Below, in pieces: positions 41,998 through 50,441 of a stretch of DNA of 64,000 nt. The notes under the pieces are model-generated. The model worked only from the letters and a program-made list of their open reading frames with translations. It was not told the origin of the DNA and searched no databases. Positions within the stretch are counted from its first letter, which is position 1. Each line of letters opens with the position of its first letter. Origin of the DNA: Lachnoclostridium sp. An131 (GTDB taxonomy: Bacteria; Bacillota; Clostridia; Lachnospirales; Lachnospiraceae); assembly GCF_002160825.1 (NCBI RefSeq), contig NZ_NFLI01000007.1, positions 118,384 through 182,383 on the forward strand, in the 5' to 3' direction. A program made the position numbers and the translations under genes.

Positions 41998-43722
41998 ATG
42001 AAACGTTTGGTTTCTGTCTTGGCGGCAGCTTTAAGCTTTGTATTGCTGGGAGCATACTGTATCATCAATATAGGGCAGGATGTAAGGGCTCAGGAGGAGC
42101 AGAGACAGGCAGAATTTATCGTAACCTGTGCCGGCTCAGCGGTAAAGCCCTGGGAAGATGAGAAGCAGAATCTTTATGTATTTCTGCCGTCGTATTTTGA
42201 CTGGGATCATACGGAAATAGAGGTTTTGGACGGGACGCTGAGTCTGGACGGCGTAGAGCTGGCAGCGGAAGAAGGAATGTATTTGTCTGCTTTTGAGGAG
42301 AATACATCCTATTTGTATACACTGAGCTTCCGGGAGGAAGAGAAGAGCGGGGAACTGACCTTTGTGCAGTCCGCGAATGTAGGGACCATATTCCTGGAGA
42401 CGGACAGCGGCTCCATGGAGCAGGTAGACGCCGACAAGGAATACCGGGAAGGCGGGAGAATTCTGATTACTGATGCGGCAGGTGGGATTGAGCATATCGG
42501 GATTCTGGATTATATCAAAGGGAGAGGAAATGCGACCTGGAATTCTGACAAAAAATCATATTCAGTAAAGCTGAAAGAGGCAGCAGACCTGTTTGGGATG
42601 GGAGAGGCAGAGGACTGGGTTCTTCTTTGCAATGGATTCGACGGGAGTAAGCTTCAGAATAAGCTGTGCCTGGATATGGCTGAGGCAGTCGGGCTGGAGT
42701 ATTCCATACAGTCCGAGTGGGTTGATTTGTACCTGAACGGCGTATATCATGGCAATTATCTGCTCTGCGAAAAGGTGGAGGCCGGAGAAAACAGGGTAGA
42801 GATCGGCGGCGGCTTTCTGTTGGAGAGAGATTATTATTTTGATCAGCCAAATGGATTTTACACGGAAGATGGCAATCCGTTTTCACTGCGGTATCCGGAG
42901 AATGTGACGCAGGAAGAGATTGAAAAAATTGCAGCCTTTGTGCAGCAGATAGAGGACGCAGTCCTTTCCGGAGATTTGGAAAGGGCGGGAGAATATCTGG
43001 ACTGGGATTCTTTTGTCCTACGGTATGTATTGGATGAGACGGTGCTGAATCAGGATACAGGCATAACCAGCATGTATTTTTATAAACCGGAGGGCGAGCA
43101 GAAGCTGTACGCGGGTCCTGTATGGGATTATGACGGAAGCCTGGGCTCTGGCAATATGACTGGGTGGATGAACCATAAGGTAATAGCGGCTGTGGAGATA
43201 CAGAATTATAAGAGAGAAAGCTCTTTGTCCTGGTATCCGGTTCTTTATCAGAATGAATGGTTTCTGAACCAGGCCAGGCAGAAGTACCGTGATTTGGTAC
43301 GGCCCTACCTGCTCAGTATGCTGGAAGAAGGCATCGATCAATATGCGGATCATATTAAAGAGTCTGTAGAGATGGATATGCTCAGGTGGGATTATGCTTC
43401 TTTTGGGGCAGGGCATTATGAAAGCCATGAAAATAATGTTCGGTATCTGAAATTTTTCCTTGCCAAGCGTCTGGAGTTTCTGGATGAAGAATGGCTTGGG
43501 GAGGAGAACCACTATACAGAGGAAGGAAATGGACAGATTCATACAGTTACATTTCAGGGAAATACAGAGACTGTGACTGTGGAAATCGCAGATGGAGAAA
43601 GAATGTTTGTGATTCCGGAGGAGCTCTTGGAGGAGGAGCAATGGTGGTATAATGTCAGAGACGGTCTGGCCTTCACGCCCGATCTCCCCGTCCTGGAGGA
43701 TGTGGTTTTTAAAGCGGAGTAG
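41998..43722 (+). CDS. CotH kinase-fold protein
   Basis: This 574-residue secreted protein has an N-terminal TM/signal segment (residues 1-28), an Ig-like region and a CotH kinase domain with the conserved GRGNATWNSDKKSYSVKL (about residues 177-194) and metal-binding YAGPVWDYDGSLGSGNM near 370. CotH proteins are atypical protein kinases; in Bacillus CotH phosphorylates coat proteins. A function in spore coats is plausible but the N-terminal export segment also fits a surface role. The start ATG 41998 follows the terminator closely, and ribosome-binding complementarity is weak (AGGG, 11 bp). Confidence 0.83.
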   Translation: MKRLVSVLAAALSFVLLGAYCIINIGQDVRAQEEQRQAEFIVTCAGSAVKPWEDEKQNLYVFLPSYFDWDHTEIEVLDGTLSLDGVELAAEEGMYLSAFEENTSYLYTLSFREEEKSGELTFVQSANVGTIFLETDSGSMEQVDADKEYREGGRILITDAAGGIEHIGILDYIKGRGNATWNSDKKSYSVKLKEAADLFGMGEAEDWVLLCNGFDGSKLQNKLCLDMAEAVGLEYSIQSEWVDLYLNGVYHGNYLLCEKVEAGENRVEIGGGFLLERDYYFDQPNGFYTEDGNPFSLRYPENVTQEEIEKIAAFVQQIEDAVLSGDLERAGEYLDWDSFVLRYVLDETVLNQDTGITSMYFYKPEGEQKLYAGPVWDYDGSLGSGNMTGWMNHKVIAAVEIQNYKRESSLSWYPVLYQNEWFLNQARQKYRDLVRPYLLSMLEEGIDQYADHIKESVEMDMLRWDYASFGAGHYESHENNVRYLKFFLAKRLEFLDEEWLGEENHYTEEGNGQIHTVTFQGNTETVTVEIADGERMFVIPEELLEEEQWWYNVRDGLAFTPDLPVLEDVVFKAE

Positions 43723-43823
43723 CGCGTCTTTCATAAAAATTAAGAATTTGTTCGTGGCGTTTTTAATGGCAATATGATAGAATAATGTAGAGTTATAATA
43801 TCTAATCATGGGAGGAAAAAATA

Positions 43824-44285
43824 GTGAAAAAGATTATAACCAGCCTGGTGATTCTTGCGGCGGCTGTGTCTCTTACAGCCTGCGGAGGAAAGGAACAAAG
43901 CGTTACTTATACGATGGAATCGGATCTGAATGGTGTTATTATGACCGATACGATGGTTCTTGATGCAAAGGGAGACAGAGTGCAGCAGATGACAGAGATT
44001 GTCGAGCTTGACATGGCGGAAGTCGATACAACCACCCAGTCTCTGCTTGTGGAGCAGTATGATGCGATTGTAGAGACCTATAACTCTGTAGAAGGCGTAG
44101 AGTGTACGTCTGAGACAGGTGAGGGTACATACAGCATTACGATTGTAATTGACGCTACAGGAGATGCGATTTCTGAGCTGGCGTCCCTGGGACTTTTGCA
44201 GGTAGAAGGCGGCACAGATGGAATATCTCTGGAAGGAACGGGAGAAGCCCTGACCCAGAGCGGATATACTCTGGTAGAAGAGTAA
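43824..44285 (+). CDS. DUF1307 (YehR-like) lipoprotein
   Basis: This 153-residue lipoprotein has the signal peptide MKKIITSLVILAAAVSLTAC with lipobox LTAC, and a DUF1307 domain: SVTYTMESDLNGVIMTDTMV, a coiled-coil-like middle and LEGTGEALTQSGYTLVE at the end. The family is YehR-like, of unknown function, and is typical of small surface lipoproteins. GGAGG precedes the ATG. It is a monocistron, with a hairpin before the convergent HAD gene. Confidence 0.87.
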   Translation: MKKIITSLVILAAAVSLTACGGKEQSVTYTMESDLNGVIMTDTMVLDAKGDRVQQMTEIVELDMAEVDTTTQSLLVEQYDAIVETYNSVEGVECTSETGEGTYSITIVIDATGDAISELASLGLLQVEGGTDGISLEGTGEALTQSGYTLVEE

Positions 44286-44330
44286 TCAGGCAACACACAA
44301 AAGCATAAATTCGATTTGAAATGATAAAGC

Positions 44331-44354
44331 AGCCTGCCGGGTTCCCGGCAGGCT
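44331..44354. terminator. Convergent hairpin between the DUF1307 and HAD genes
   Basis: AGCCTGCCGGGTTCCCGGCAGGCT is almost fully self-complementary; AAAGCA and TGCTTT extend it. There is no long T-run on the + strand, while the minus strand has GCTTTATCATTT. Confidence 0.65.
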
Positions 44355-44426
44355 GATGCTTTGTGCTGATTTATAAAACCAGGCTCTGCGGACAGCGCTG
44401 CAGACAGCTTTTCAGAGCTGAATCTT

Positions 44427-45242
44427 TCAGAGCATAAATTTTTGAATGATTTCTGCGATTCCGGAGTGGTTGTTGTCATGCTCCGTGATATAGGCGCCGT
44501 AAGGATACATTTCCGGGCGTGCGTTCTTCATGACGCAGGGCAGCTTTACGGTCTGAAGCATCGTAATGTCATTTTCCGCATCGCCAGCTCCCAGAGTATT
44601 GTCCAGGGGAACGTTCAGATAGCTGCAGAGAAAGCGGATGCCGCTTCCCTTATTGATTCCTTCCGGCAGGAATTCCAGGTACTGGTCGCAGGAAAAAAAC
44701 ATGTCCAGATGGTATCTTTTGCTGAAATCATTCATATGCTCCCGGAAACGCTCCAGGCGGCTTCTGTCATGGAGATCGACGAACAGAATTTTGATGGGGT
44801 CGAAGTCCAGCGCTTTTGTCACATCGTCGACCACCTCATAGCTTATGACATTGGATTTTGCATAGTACTCCATTTCCGGGCAGTCCTTTTCGCAGAGCAC
44901 GCCTGTGGCAGAGTAGGTCTGCGGGTGGATGCCGAAACGGAACGCTTCGTCAAAGGCTTCCCGCAGGCAGGCGCGTGGAACGCCGGTCTGGAAGATGATT
45001 TCCCGTGTGTGCGCATTATAGATCAGGGCGCCGTTTGAAGTGATGGCGTAGCAGCCGGGCTTAGTGAGCCCAAGCTTTTCCACCTGGCGCAGAGTGCTGT
45101 AAAGGGGACGGCCTGTCGTTACGACCACGGCATGGCCGAGCTCCGTAGCCTGCTGGATGGCGCTCAGGTTTTCCGGGGTAATTTCTTTTGTATCGGTCAG
45201 AAGGGTTCCATCCAGATCGATAAACAGAATCTTTTTTTCCAT
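44427..45242 (-). CDS. Cof-type HAD-IIB hydrolase
   Basis: This 271-residue sugar-phosphate phosphatase-like hydrolase has motif I LFIDLDGTLL near residue 5, motif II VVTTGRP near 40, a cap domain, and motif III/IV PEGINKGSGIRFL and LGAGDAENDITMLQTV near the C-terminus. Cof-type HADs dephosphorylate small phosphosugars and cofactors such as pyridoxal phosphate. The minus-strand start at 45242 has AGAGGAG upstream. It lies between a lipoprotein and a sporulation gene; no operon partner. Confidence 0.92.
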   Translation of the reverse strand: MEKKILFIDLDGTLLTDTKEITPENLSAIQQATELGHAVVVTTGRPLYSTLRQVEKLGLTKPGCYAITSNGALIYNAHTREIIFQTGVPRACLREAFDEAFRFGIHPQTYSATGVLCEKDCPEMEYYAKSNVISYEVVDDVTKALDFDPIKILFVDLHDRSRLERFREHMNDFSKRYHLDMFFSCDQYLEFLPEGINKGSGIRFLCSYLNVPLDNTLGAGDAENDITMLQTVKLPCVMKNARPEMYPYGAYITEHDNNHSGIAEIIQKFML

Positions 45243-45363
45243 AATTAGTAGTACTCCTCTTATAAAGTATCATGTATAGCGGCGGCGCGGGAGGCCAGGA
45301 AGCGCTCGGGGTATTTCCTGATTCCGCTCCGATTTATTATAGCATGTGTTCCGGCTCTCTGGA

Positions 45364-45394
45364 AGTATAGTTTTCTGTAATTTTTCCAATACTA
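45364..45394 (+). promoter_or_regulatory. Candidate sigma-G promoter of the spoVAF-like gene
   Basis: GTATA (45365-45369), an 18-bp spacer, AATACTA (45388-45394); one mismatch to CATWHTA at its first base. The architecture matches that at 9314-9342. Confidence 0.5.
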
Positions 45395-45468
45395 CCTTTA
45401 GCTGGCAGGGAGAAAAACGCTCTCTGCGAATTCTGACAACAGTCCGAAGCAGGAGGTGCCTGGGAAAT

Positions 45469-46890
45469 ATGGGAGAGAAGCTTTCCATGGATTACAATGA
45501 AAACGTGTCAAGACTGAATGAGGTTTTGAACCTTGATACGAATTTTGATATCATCCGCAAGGGAATTACAATAGCAGGACGGGAGGCCTGCATCTATTTT
45601 ATCGACGGCTTTCTGGAGGAAGCCATTATGGAAAAGCTGCTGGAGTTTTTCTACAAGCTGAAGCCGGAGGAGCTGCCCAAGACAGCACAGCAGATGGCAG
45701 ATCATGTGGTCCCCTATGTGGAGGTTTCAGTCATGATCGACGAAGATGATATTCTGAAAAATCTGCTGTCCGGAGTCACCTGTCTTTTGCTGTCGGGGTA
45801 TGACGCCTGTATCGGACTGGACTGCCGGTCCTATCCGATGAGAAGCGTGAGCGAGCCGTCCAAGGATAAAGCTCTGCGCGGCTCCAAGGACGGCTTTGTA
45901 GAGACGCTGGTATTCAATACTGCCCTGATCCGCCGGCGGATCAGAAGCCCGAAGCTTTCCATGGAGCACATGACGGCTGGAAGGACGTCTCAGACAGACA
46001 TCGTACTTTGTTACATGGAGAACCGGGTAGACCGAAGACTTCTGCGGGAGCTGAAGGGCAGGATTAACGCAATCAAGCTGGATTCTCTGACGATGAACCA
46101 GGAAAGCCTGGCAGAATGCATTTATGAACGGAAGTGGATCAATCCATTTCCGAAGTTCAAATTTACGGAGAGGCCGGATGCCGCTTCTGCTGCAATTTTG
46201 GAAGGAAATATTGTGGTATTGGTGGATAATTCGCCGCAGGCCATGATCATCCCGACCTCTGTCTTTGATATCGTAGAAGAGGCGGATGATTATTATTTTC
46301 CTCCGGTCACAGGCTCTTATCTGCGTCTGACCCGTTTCCTGATTGCGCTCATCACGCTTCTTCTGACCCCTACGTTCCTTCTGCTGTTCCAGAACCCTGA
46401 GTGGGTGCCGGAATGGCTGGCTTTTATCCAGATCAAGGAGGCGGTCAATGTCCCGATTGTCTGGCAGTTCCTGATTCTGGAGCTGGCGATTGACGGAATG
46501 CGCCTGGCGGCCATCAATACGCCGAGTATGCTCAGCACGCCGCTGAGTGTGACGGCAGGTATTGTGCTGGGGCAGTTTACAGTGGATTCCGGCTGGTTCA
46601 ATTCGGAAATCATGATGTATATGGCCTTTGTAGCCATTGCCAATTATACTCAGTCCAGCTATGAGCTGAGCTATGCCCTGAAATTTATGCGGCTGATCAT
46701 GCTGGTTCTGACTTCGCTTTTTGATATCTGGGGATATCTGGCCGGATTTATTCTGACACTGGCGGCCATCGCCGGGAATAAAACCATAGCAGGCAAGAGC
46801 TATATCTATCCGCTGTTCCCCCTGAATTTGAATCAGCTGAAAAAACGGTTTCTGCGGCTTCGGCTGAAGGAAGAGACAGAAGGAAAATAA
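45469..46890 (+). CDS. SpoVAF-like GerA-family spore membrane protein
   Basis: This 473-residue protein has the cytoplasmic GerA-type N-domain with the segment EPSKDKALRGSKDGFVETLV near residues 129-148, followed by NTALIRRRIRSP, matching SpoVAF closely. Four to six TM helices follow from about residue 285. SpoVAF acts with SpoVA/Ca-DPA release in spore germination. ATG 45469 follows AGGAGG by 12 bp; ATG 45487 is an alternative. The other spoVA genes are not in the window. Confidence 0.85.
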   Translation: MGEKLSMDYNENVSRLNEVLNLDTNFDIIRKGITIAGREACIYFIDGFLEEAIMEKLLEFFYKLKPEELPKTAQQMADHVVPYVEVSVMIDEDDILKNLLSGVTCLLLSGYDACIGLDCRSYPMRSVSEPSKDKALRGSKDGFVETLVFNTALIRRRIRSPKLSMEHMTAGRTSQTDIVLCYMENRVDRRLLRELKGRINAIKLDSLTMNQESLAECIYERKWINPFPKFKFTERPDAASAAILEGNIVVLVDNSPQAMIIPTSVFDIVEEADDYYFPPVTGSYLRLTRFLIALITLLLTPTFLLLFQNPEWVPEWLAFIQIKEAVNVPIVWQFLILELAIDGMRLAAINTPSMLSTPLSVTAGIVLGQFTVDSGWFNSEIMMYMAFVAIANYTQSSYELSYALKFMRLIMLVLTSLFDIWGYLAGFILTLAAIAGNKTIAGKSYIYPLFPLNLNQLKKRFLRLRLKEETEGK

Positions 46891-46972
46891 GCCGGTCTTT
46901 TGGAGCTGCTTCGTATGAGGACCGGGGTAAAAATCCAGCTGAAATTTTGAGGCAGAGCCGGTTCTCTAATAG

Positions 46973-47001
46973 TTCACAATCCAGCTGCTTTGTGCTATAC
47001 T
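46973..47001 (+). promoter_or_regulatory. Promoter of the J-like/TPR-hscC operon
   Basis: TTCACA (46973-46978), a 17-bp spacer, TATACT (46996-47001) with an extended -10 TGC. The TGTGCTATACTT string is shared with the rpsB promoter. Confidence 0.65.
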
Positions 47002-47064
47002 TGTAAAGAATGCAGATTGTTCCGGCAGGCTTTCCAAGCTGGAATGGAGCGAAAGGAACGGATT

Positions 47065-50000
47065 ATGGACGAGAATATCAGCTTTTCTGTACTTGAGATA
47101 GAAAAGACAAAGGACAAGGATGCGATTCGGAACGCGTACCGCCGTCTTCTTGTAAAGACAAACCCGGAGGATGATCCGGAGGGCTTTAAAAGGCTCCGGG
47201 AGGCCTATGAGGCTGCGAATGCCTACGCGGAGCGTCCGGAGGAAGCTGTAAAAGAGCCTGAGACTCCGGTGGAGAGATGGATGACCGGCGTGCAGGAGGT
47301 CTATGCCTCTCTGAAAAAAAGGACAGATCCGGACTGCTGGAGGGAGCTTTTAAGCGACGAGGTATGTCTGGCGCTGGATACTGCGGTGGAGGCAAGAGAC
47401 GCCCTGCTGGGCTTCCTGGCGGAAAATTACCGGATCAAGACCGGGATCTGGAAGCTGATTGATCAGACCTTTCAGCTTCAGGAGGAGCAGGAGGAGCTTC
47501 GTGAAAGGTTTCATCCGAATTTTATTGAGTTCATTTTGAACCAGTGCCAGAGCAGTGATGATTTTCCCTATGAATGGTTTGAGGGAGACGACAGAGCGGA
47601 TTACGATACCTTTCTTTATCATTATTATGAGCTCTGCGGGCAGAATGACAGCAGGGATACAGAGGGCGCCGGCCGCAGTCTTGAGACGCTTTGTGCGATG
47701 CCCATTGCCCATCCCTATCTGAAGCTGGAGACTGCGCGCTATGAAAAAAACAGGGGCCGGGCGCAGGAAGGCGCTGCCCTGGTTCACGAGCTTCTGGAAC
47801 AGTATGGACAGGATCTGCGCCTGAACGTATTCGGAGGAGAGGTTCTGTGGGAAGCAGGAGAGGGCAGCGCGTCCGCGGAATGCTTTGAAAGGGTTCTGAC
47901 GGAAATCCCGGATCACTATATGGCCAATAAGTATCTGGCCATGTATTACAGGGCGGAAGGCGAATATGAAAAGGCTAAGAAATACTGTGTGGAGGCGATT
48001 CGGCTCAGCTCTCAGGAGGAGGCTCTCCTGGAATGTATGCGCGGCATCAACCGGGAATTGATCCGCATATATGAGGAGCGGCTAAGTGCAGGAACCGCTG
48101 AGAACCGGGACGTTCTGGAGCTGGGATGGTGCTATCTTCAGAATGAGGAGGCAGAGAAGGGAGCAGCGCTTCTGGAGGAGCAGAGCATGGAGAATGCAGC
48201 AGAGGCAGCAGAGTATCACAATCTGCTCTCCAAGTGCCGCTTTGTGGAGTGCCGGTACCTGGAAGCGGCAGAAGAGGCTGAAAAATCGATCCTTTGCCTG
48301 GAGAGGGAAGGGCAGACAGAGGAAGGCCAGGAGGGAAACCGGATCCCGGGCCGGATCGCGGGCGCCTGTGAGATTATTGCCAAATCCTTTCACGTACTGG
48401 CGAAGGACAGCAGGGATGAGAAGGAAAAGGTGGAATATTTTGAAAAGGCCCTGTCCGCCATCAATGAAGCCCTGGTACAGGAGCCAGGCAGCAGAGAGCA
48501 CAGAATCGAGAAGATTCAGCTTCTGATGGACAGGGAAAGCTACGAGGAGGCTTCCGCTGTCTGTGACGAGATGGCAGCGGATGACAGCGGTGATTTTTAC
48601 GCTTATGTACTGCGGCAGAAGTGCGCTTTCGAGCTGTACAACGGTCAGGGGGTAGTGGACGACTTCTACCAGGCAAAGGCTATCTGGCAGGGCTATGCTC
48701 CCATCTATGAGCTGGCGGCGGACGTCTTTATCCGGTACGGCCAGTACGAGGATGCAAAGGGCATTCTGGAGCAGGCGAAGGAGGCAGAGGTGGCAAGCCC
48801 CAAGCTTGACCTTCTAAAGCTTACGATTCTGCGAGAGAGCGCAGGGGAGGAGCAGGAGTTCCGCTCGGCCTATGAGGAAAGCCAGAGGCTGGAGCAGAAA
48901 TTCAGCGAGCATGCAGAACAGGTCTCTGATGAAAATATGGCGGAATTGTATTATGAGACAGCCCGCTGCCTCCGGGGGATGAATGATCAGAGAAAAGCCC
49001 TGGAATACATAGAAAAAGCGCTGGAGCGCCATCCGGACAAGCTCTATCACTGGATCCGGGCCAATACACTCTGCGACCTGAGGAGATTTGAGGAGGCGCT
49101 GGAGGAATACAAGATCTGCGCCCGGGAATACGGCGACAATGAGATGGTCTATGAGAATATGGCCCACTGCTATGAGGATCTGGGAAATTGGAGAAAGGCC
49201 GTTTATTACTATAAAAAGGCGCTGCAGGTAAATCCGGAGAATCAGCGGATCAATGGAGATATCGTAGATATCTATACGGAGCAGCTGCGGGAGACAGGAG
49301 AGCTGGATTTTTACAGGGATGCTCTGCCCTATGCGGATCGCCAGCTTGAGCTGGTGCCGGAGGCCTATTATTATATCGAGCGCGGGCTTCTTCACATGGA
49401 GGCGGGAGCCTGGGACGAGGCGGAGGCTGATTTTCAGAAAGCAGCCAAGCTGGAGCCGGACAATCCCTATGCCTACAACAATTGGGGCTGTGTCTACAAG
49501 CATCAGGAAAAGTATGAGAGAGCCATGGAGCTTTTCAAAAGATCTGTTGAGGTTATGGGCGAAAAGCCTGAGACTCCGATTGCCTACGGAAATCTTGGAA
49601 ACTGCTGCGAGCGCATGGGCGATCTGGCTCATGCGGCAGAGTGGTATCGGAGAGGGCTCAGCCTTTTTCCGGAAAACCGGAGTATGAAGCGGGACCTCTT
49701 ACGTATTTACCGGAAGATGAATATGCTTCCCCATGCCCTTGAGATGGCAGAGCAGTGCTATATAAAGGATACGCCCCGTTATCTGCTGGAGGCAGGGGAG
49801 ATTTATGCCCAGATGAAGAAGCATGACAAGGCATTCTACATGTTCATGAGCGTTGCAGGGAAAAAGAACGGGGAGCTTCAGGCGGAAGCGTGGAACCGCT
49901 GCGGCGACATGGTGCTGTATTACAAGAGAAAGCCAAAGAAAGCTCTGGAAATGTACAAAAAGGCTCTGGAGCTGACAAAGAAGACAGATACGGACTATGT

Positions 50001-50424
50001 CCGCTGCTGCCGGAATGTTATGGAGTGCCTGGCTGCGCTTGGCAGGCAGCAGGAGGCCCTGGAATATCAGCAGATGGCCTTTGAATCTATCCGAATGATA
50101 TGCGGAAGCCTGGAAAAGTATCTGGAGAATTACTATATCAGAAAGAGCAGACTTTATGAGGTCGGCGCCCTGTTTTATTATGCGGGAGACCTGAAAAATG
50201 CAAAACAGTTTTTTGATCAGATTGAAGGAGCGCCCCGCTGCAGACACTGCAATGCGAGAATCTGCGAGGATTACTGGGAGGCCAAGGGCTTCCTGCTGGA
50301 GGCGGAAAATAAGCTTCCGGAGGCGCTGGAATGCTTTGAAGAGGCCTGCCGGGAGTCGAAAGGCAACCACCTGAGCATCGCGAAGGTGGAGGAGCTTACG
50401 AAGCGTCTGCGCAGAAAACGCTGA
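47065..50424 (+). CDS. Large J-like/TPR co-chaperone (DjlB/DjlC-type)
   Basis: This 1119-residue soluble protein begins with a J-domain-like helix pair (VLEIEKTKDKDAIRNAYRRL, then FKRLREAYEAANAYAE, residues 10-52), but the HPD tripeptide needed to stimulate Hsp70 is replaced by NPE (KTNPEDDPEGF). The rest is a long array of TPR-like helix pairs, such as YMANKYLAMYYRAEGEYEKA and AYNNWGCVYKHQEKYERAME. The Hsp70 gene starts 17 bp after its stop, so the two form a chaperone pair resembling HscC with DjlB/DjlC. ATG 47065 fits AAGGA 7 bp upstream. Confidence 0.85.
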   Translation: MDENISFSVLEIEKTKDKDAIRNAYRRLLVKTNPEDDPEGFKRLREAYEAANAYAERPEEAVKEPETPVERWMTGVQEVYASLKKRTDPDCWRELLSDEVCLALDTAVEARDALLGFLAENYRIKTGIWKLIDQTFQLQEEQEELRERFHPNFIEFILNQCQSSDDFPYEWFEGDDRADYDTFLYHYYELCGQNDSRDTEGAGRSLETLCAMPIAHPYLKLETARYEKNRGRAQEGAALVHELLEQYGQDLRLNVFGGEVLWEAGEGSASAECFERVLTEIPDHYMANKYLAMYYRAEGEYEKAKKYCVEAIRLSSQEEALLECMRGINRELIRIYEERLSAGTAENRDVLELGWCYLQNEEAEKGAALLEEQSMENAAEAAEYHNLLSKCRFVECRYLEAAEEAEKSILCLEREGQTEEGQEGNRIPGRIAGACEIIAKSFHVLAKDSRDEKEKVEYFEKALSAINEALVQEPGSREHRIEKIQLLMDRESYEEASAVCDEMAADDSGDFYAYVLRQKCAFELYNGQGVVDDFYQAKAIWQGYAPIYELAADVFIRYGQYEDAKGILEQAKEAEVASPKLDLLKLTILRESAGEEQEFRSAYEESQRLEQKFSEHAEQVSDENMAELYYETARCLRGMNDQRKALEYIEKALERHPDKLYHWIRANTLCDLRRFEEALEEYKICAREYGDNEMVYENMAHCYEDLGNWRKAVYYYKKALQVNPENQRINGDIVDIYTEQLRETGELDFYRDALPYADRQLELVPEAYYYIERGLLHMEAGAWDEAEADFQKAAKLEPDNPYAYNNWGCVYKHQEKYERAMELFKRSVEVMGEKPETPIAYGNLGNCCERMGDLAHAAEWYRRGLSLFPENRSMKRDLLRIYRKMNMLPHALEMAEQCYIKDTPRYLLEAGEIYAQMKKHDKAFYMFMSVAGKKNGELQAEAWNRCGDMVLYYKRKPKKALEMYKKALELTKKTDTDYVRCCRNVMECLAALGRQQEALEYQQMAFESIRMICGSLEKYLENYYIRKSRLYEVGALFYYAGDLKNAKQFFDQIEGAPRCRHCNARICEDYWEAKGFLLEAENKLPEALECFEEACRESKGNHLSIAKVEELTKRLRRKR

Positions 50425-50441
50425 GAAAAGGAATGTAAGAC

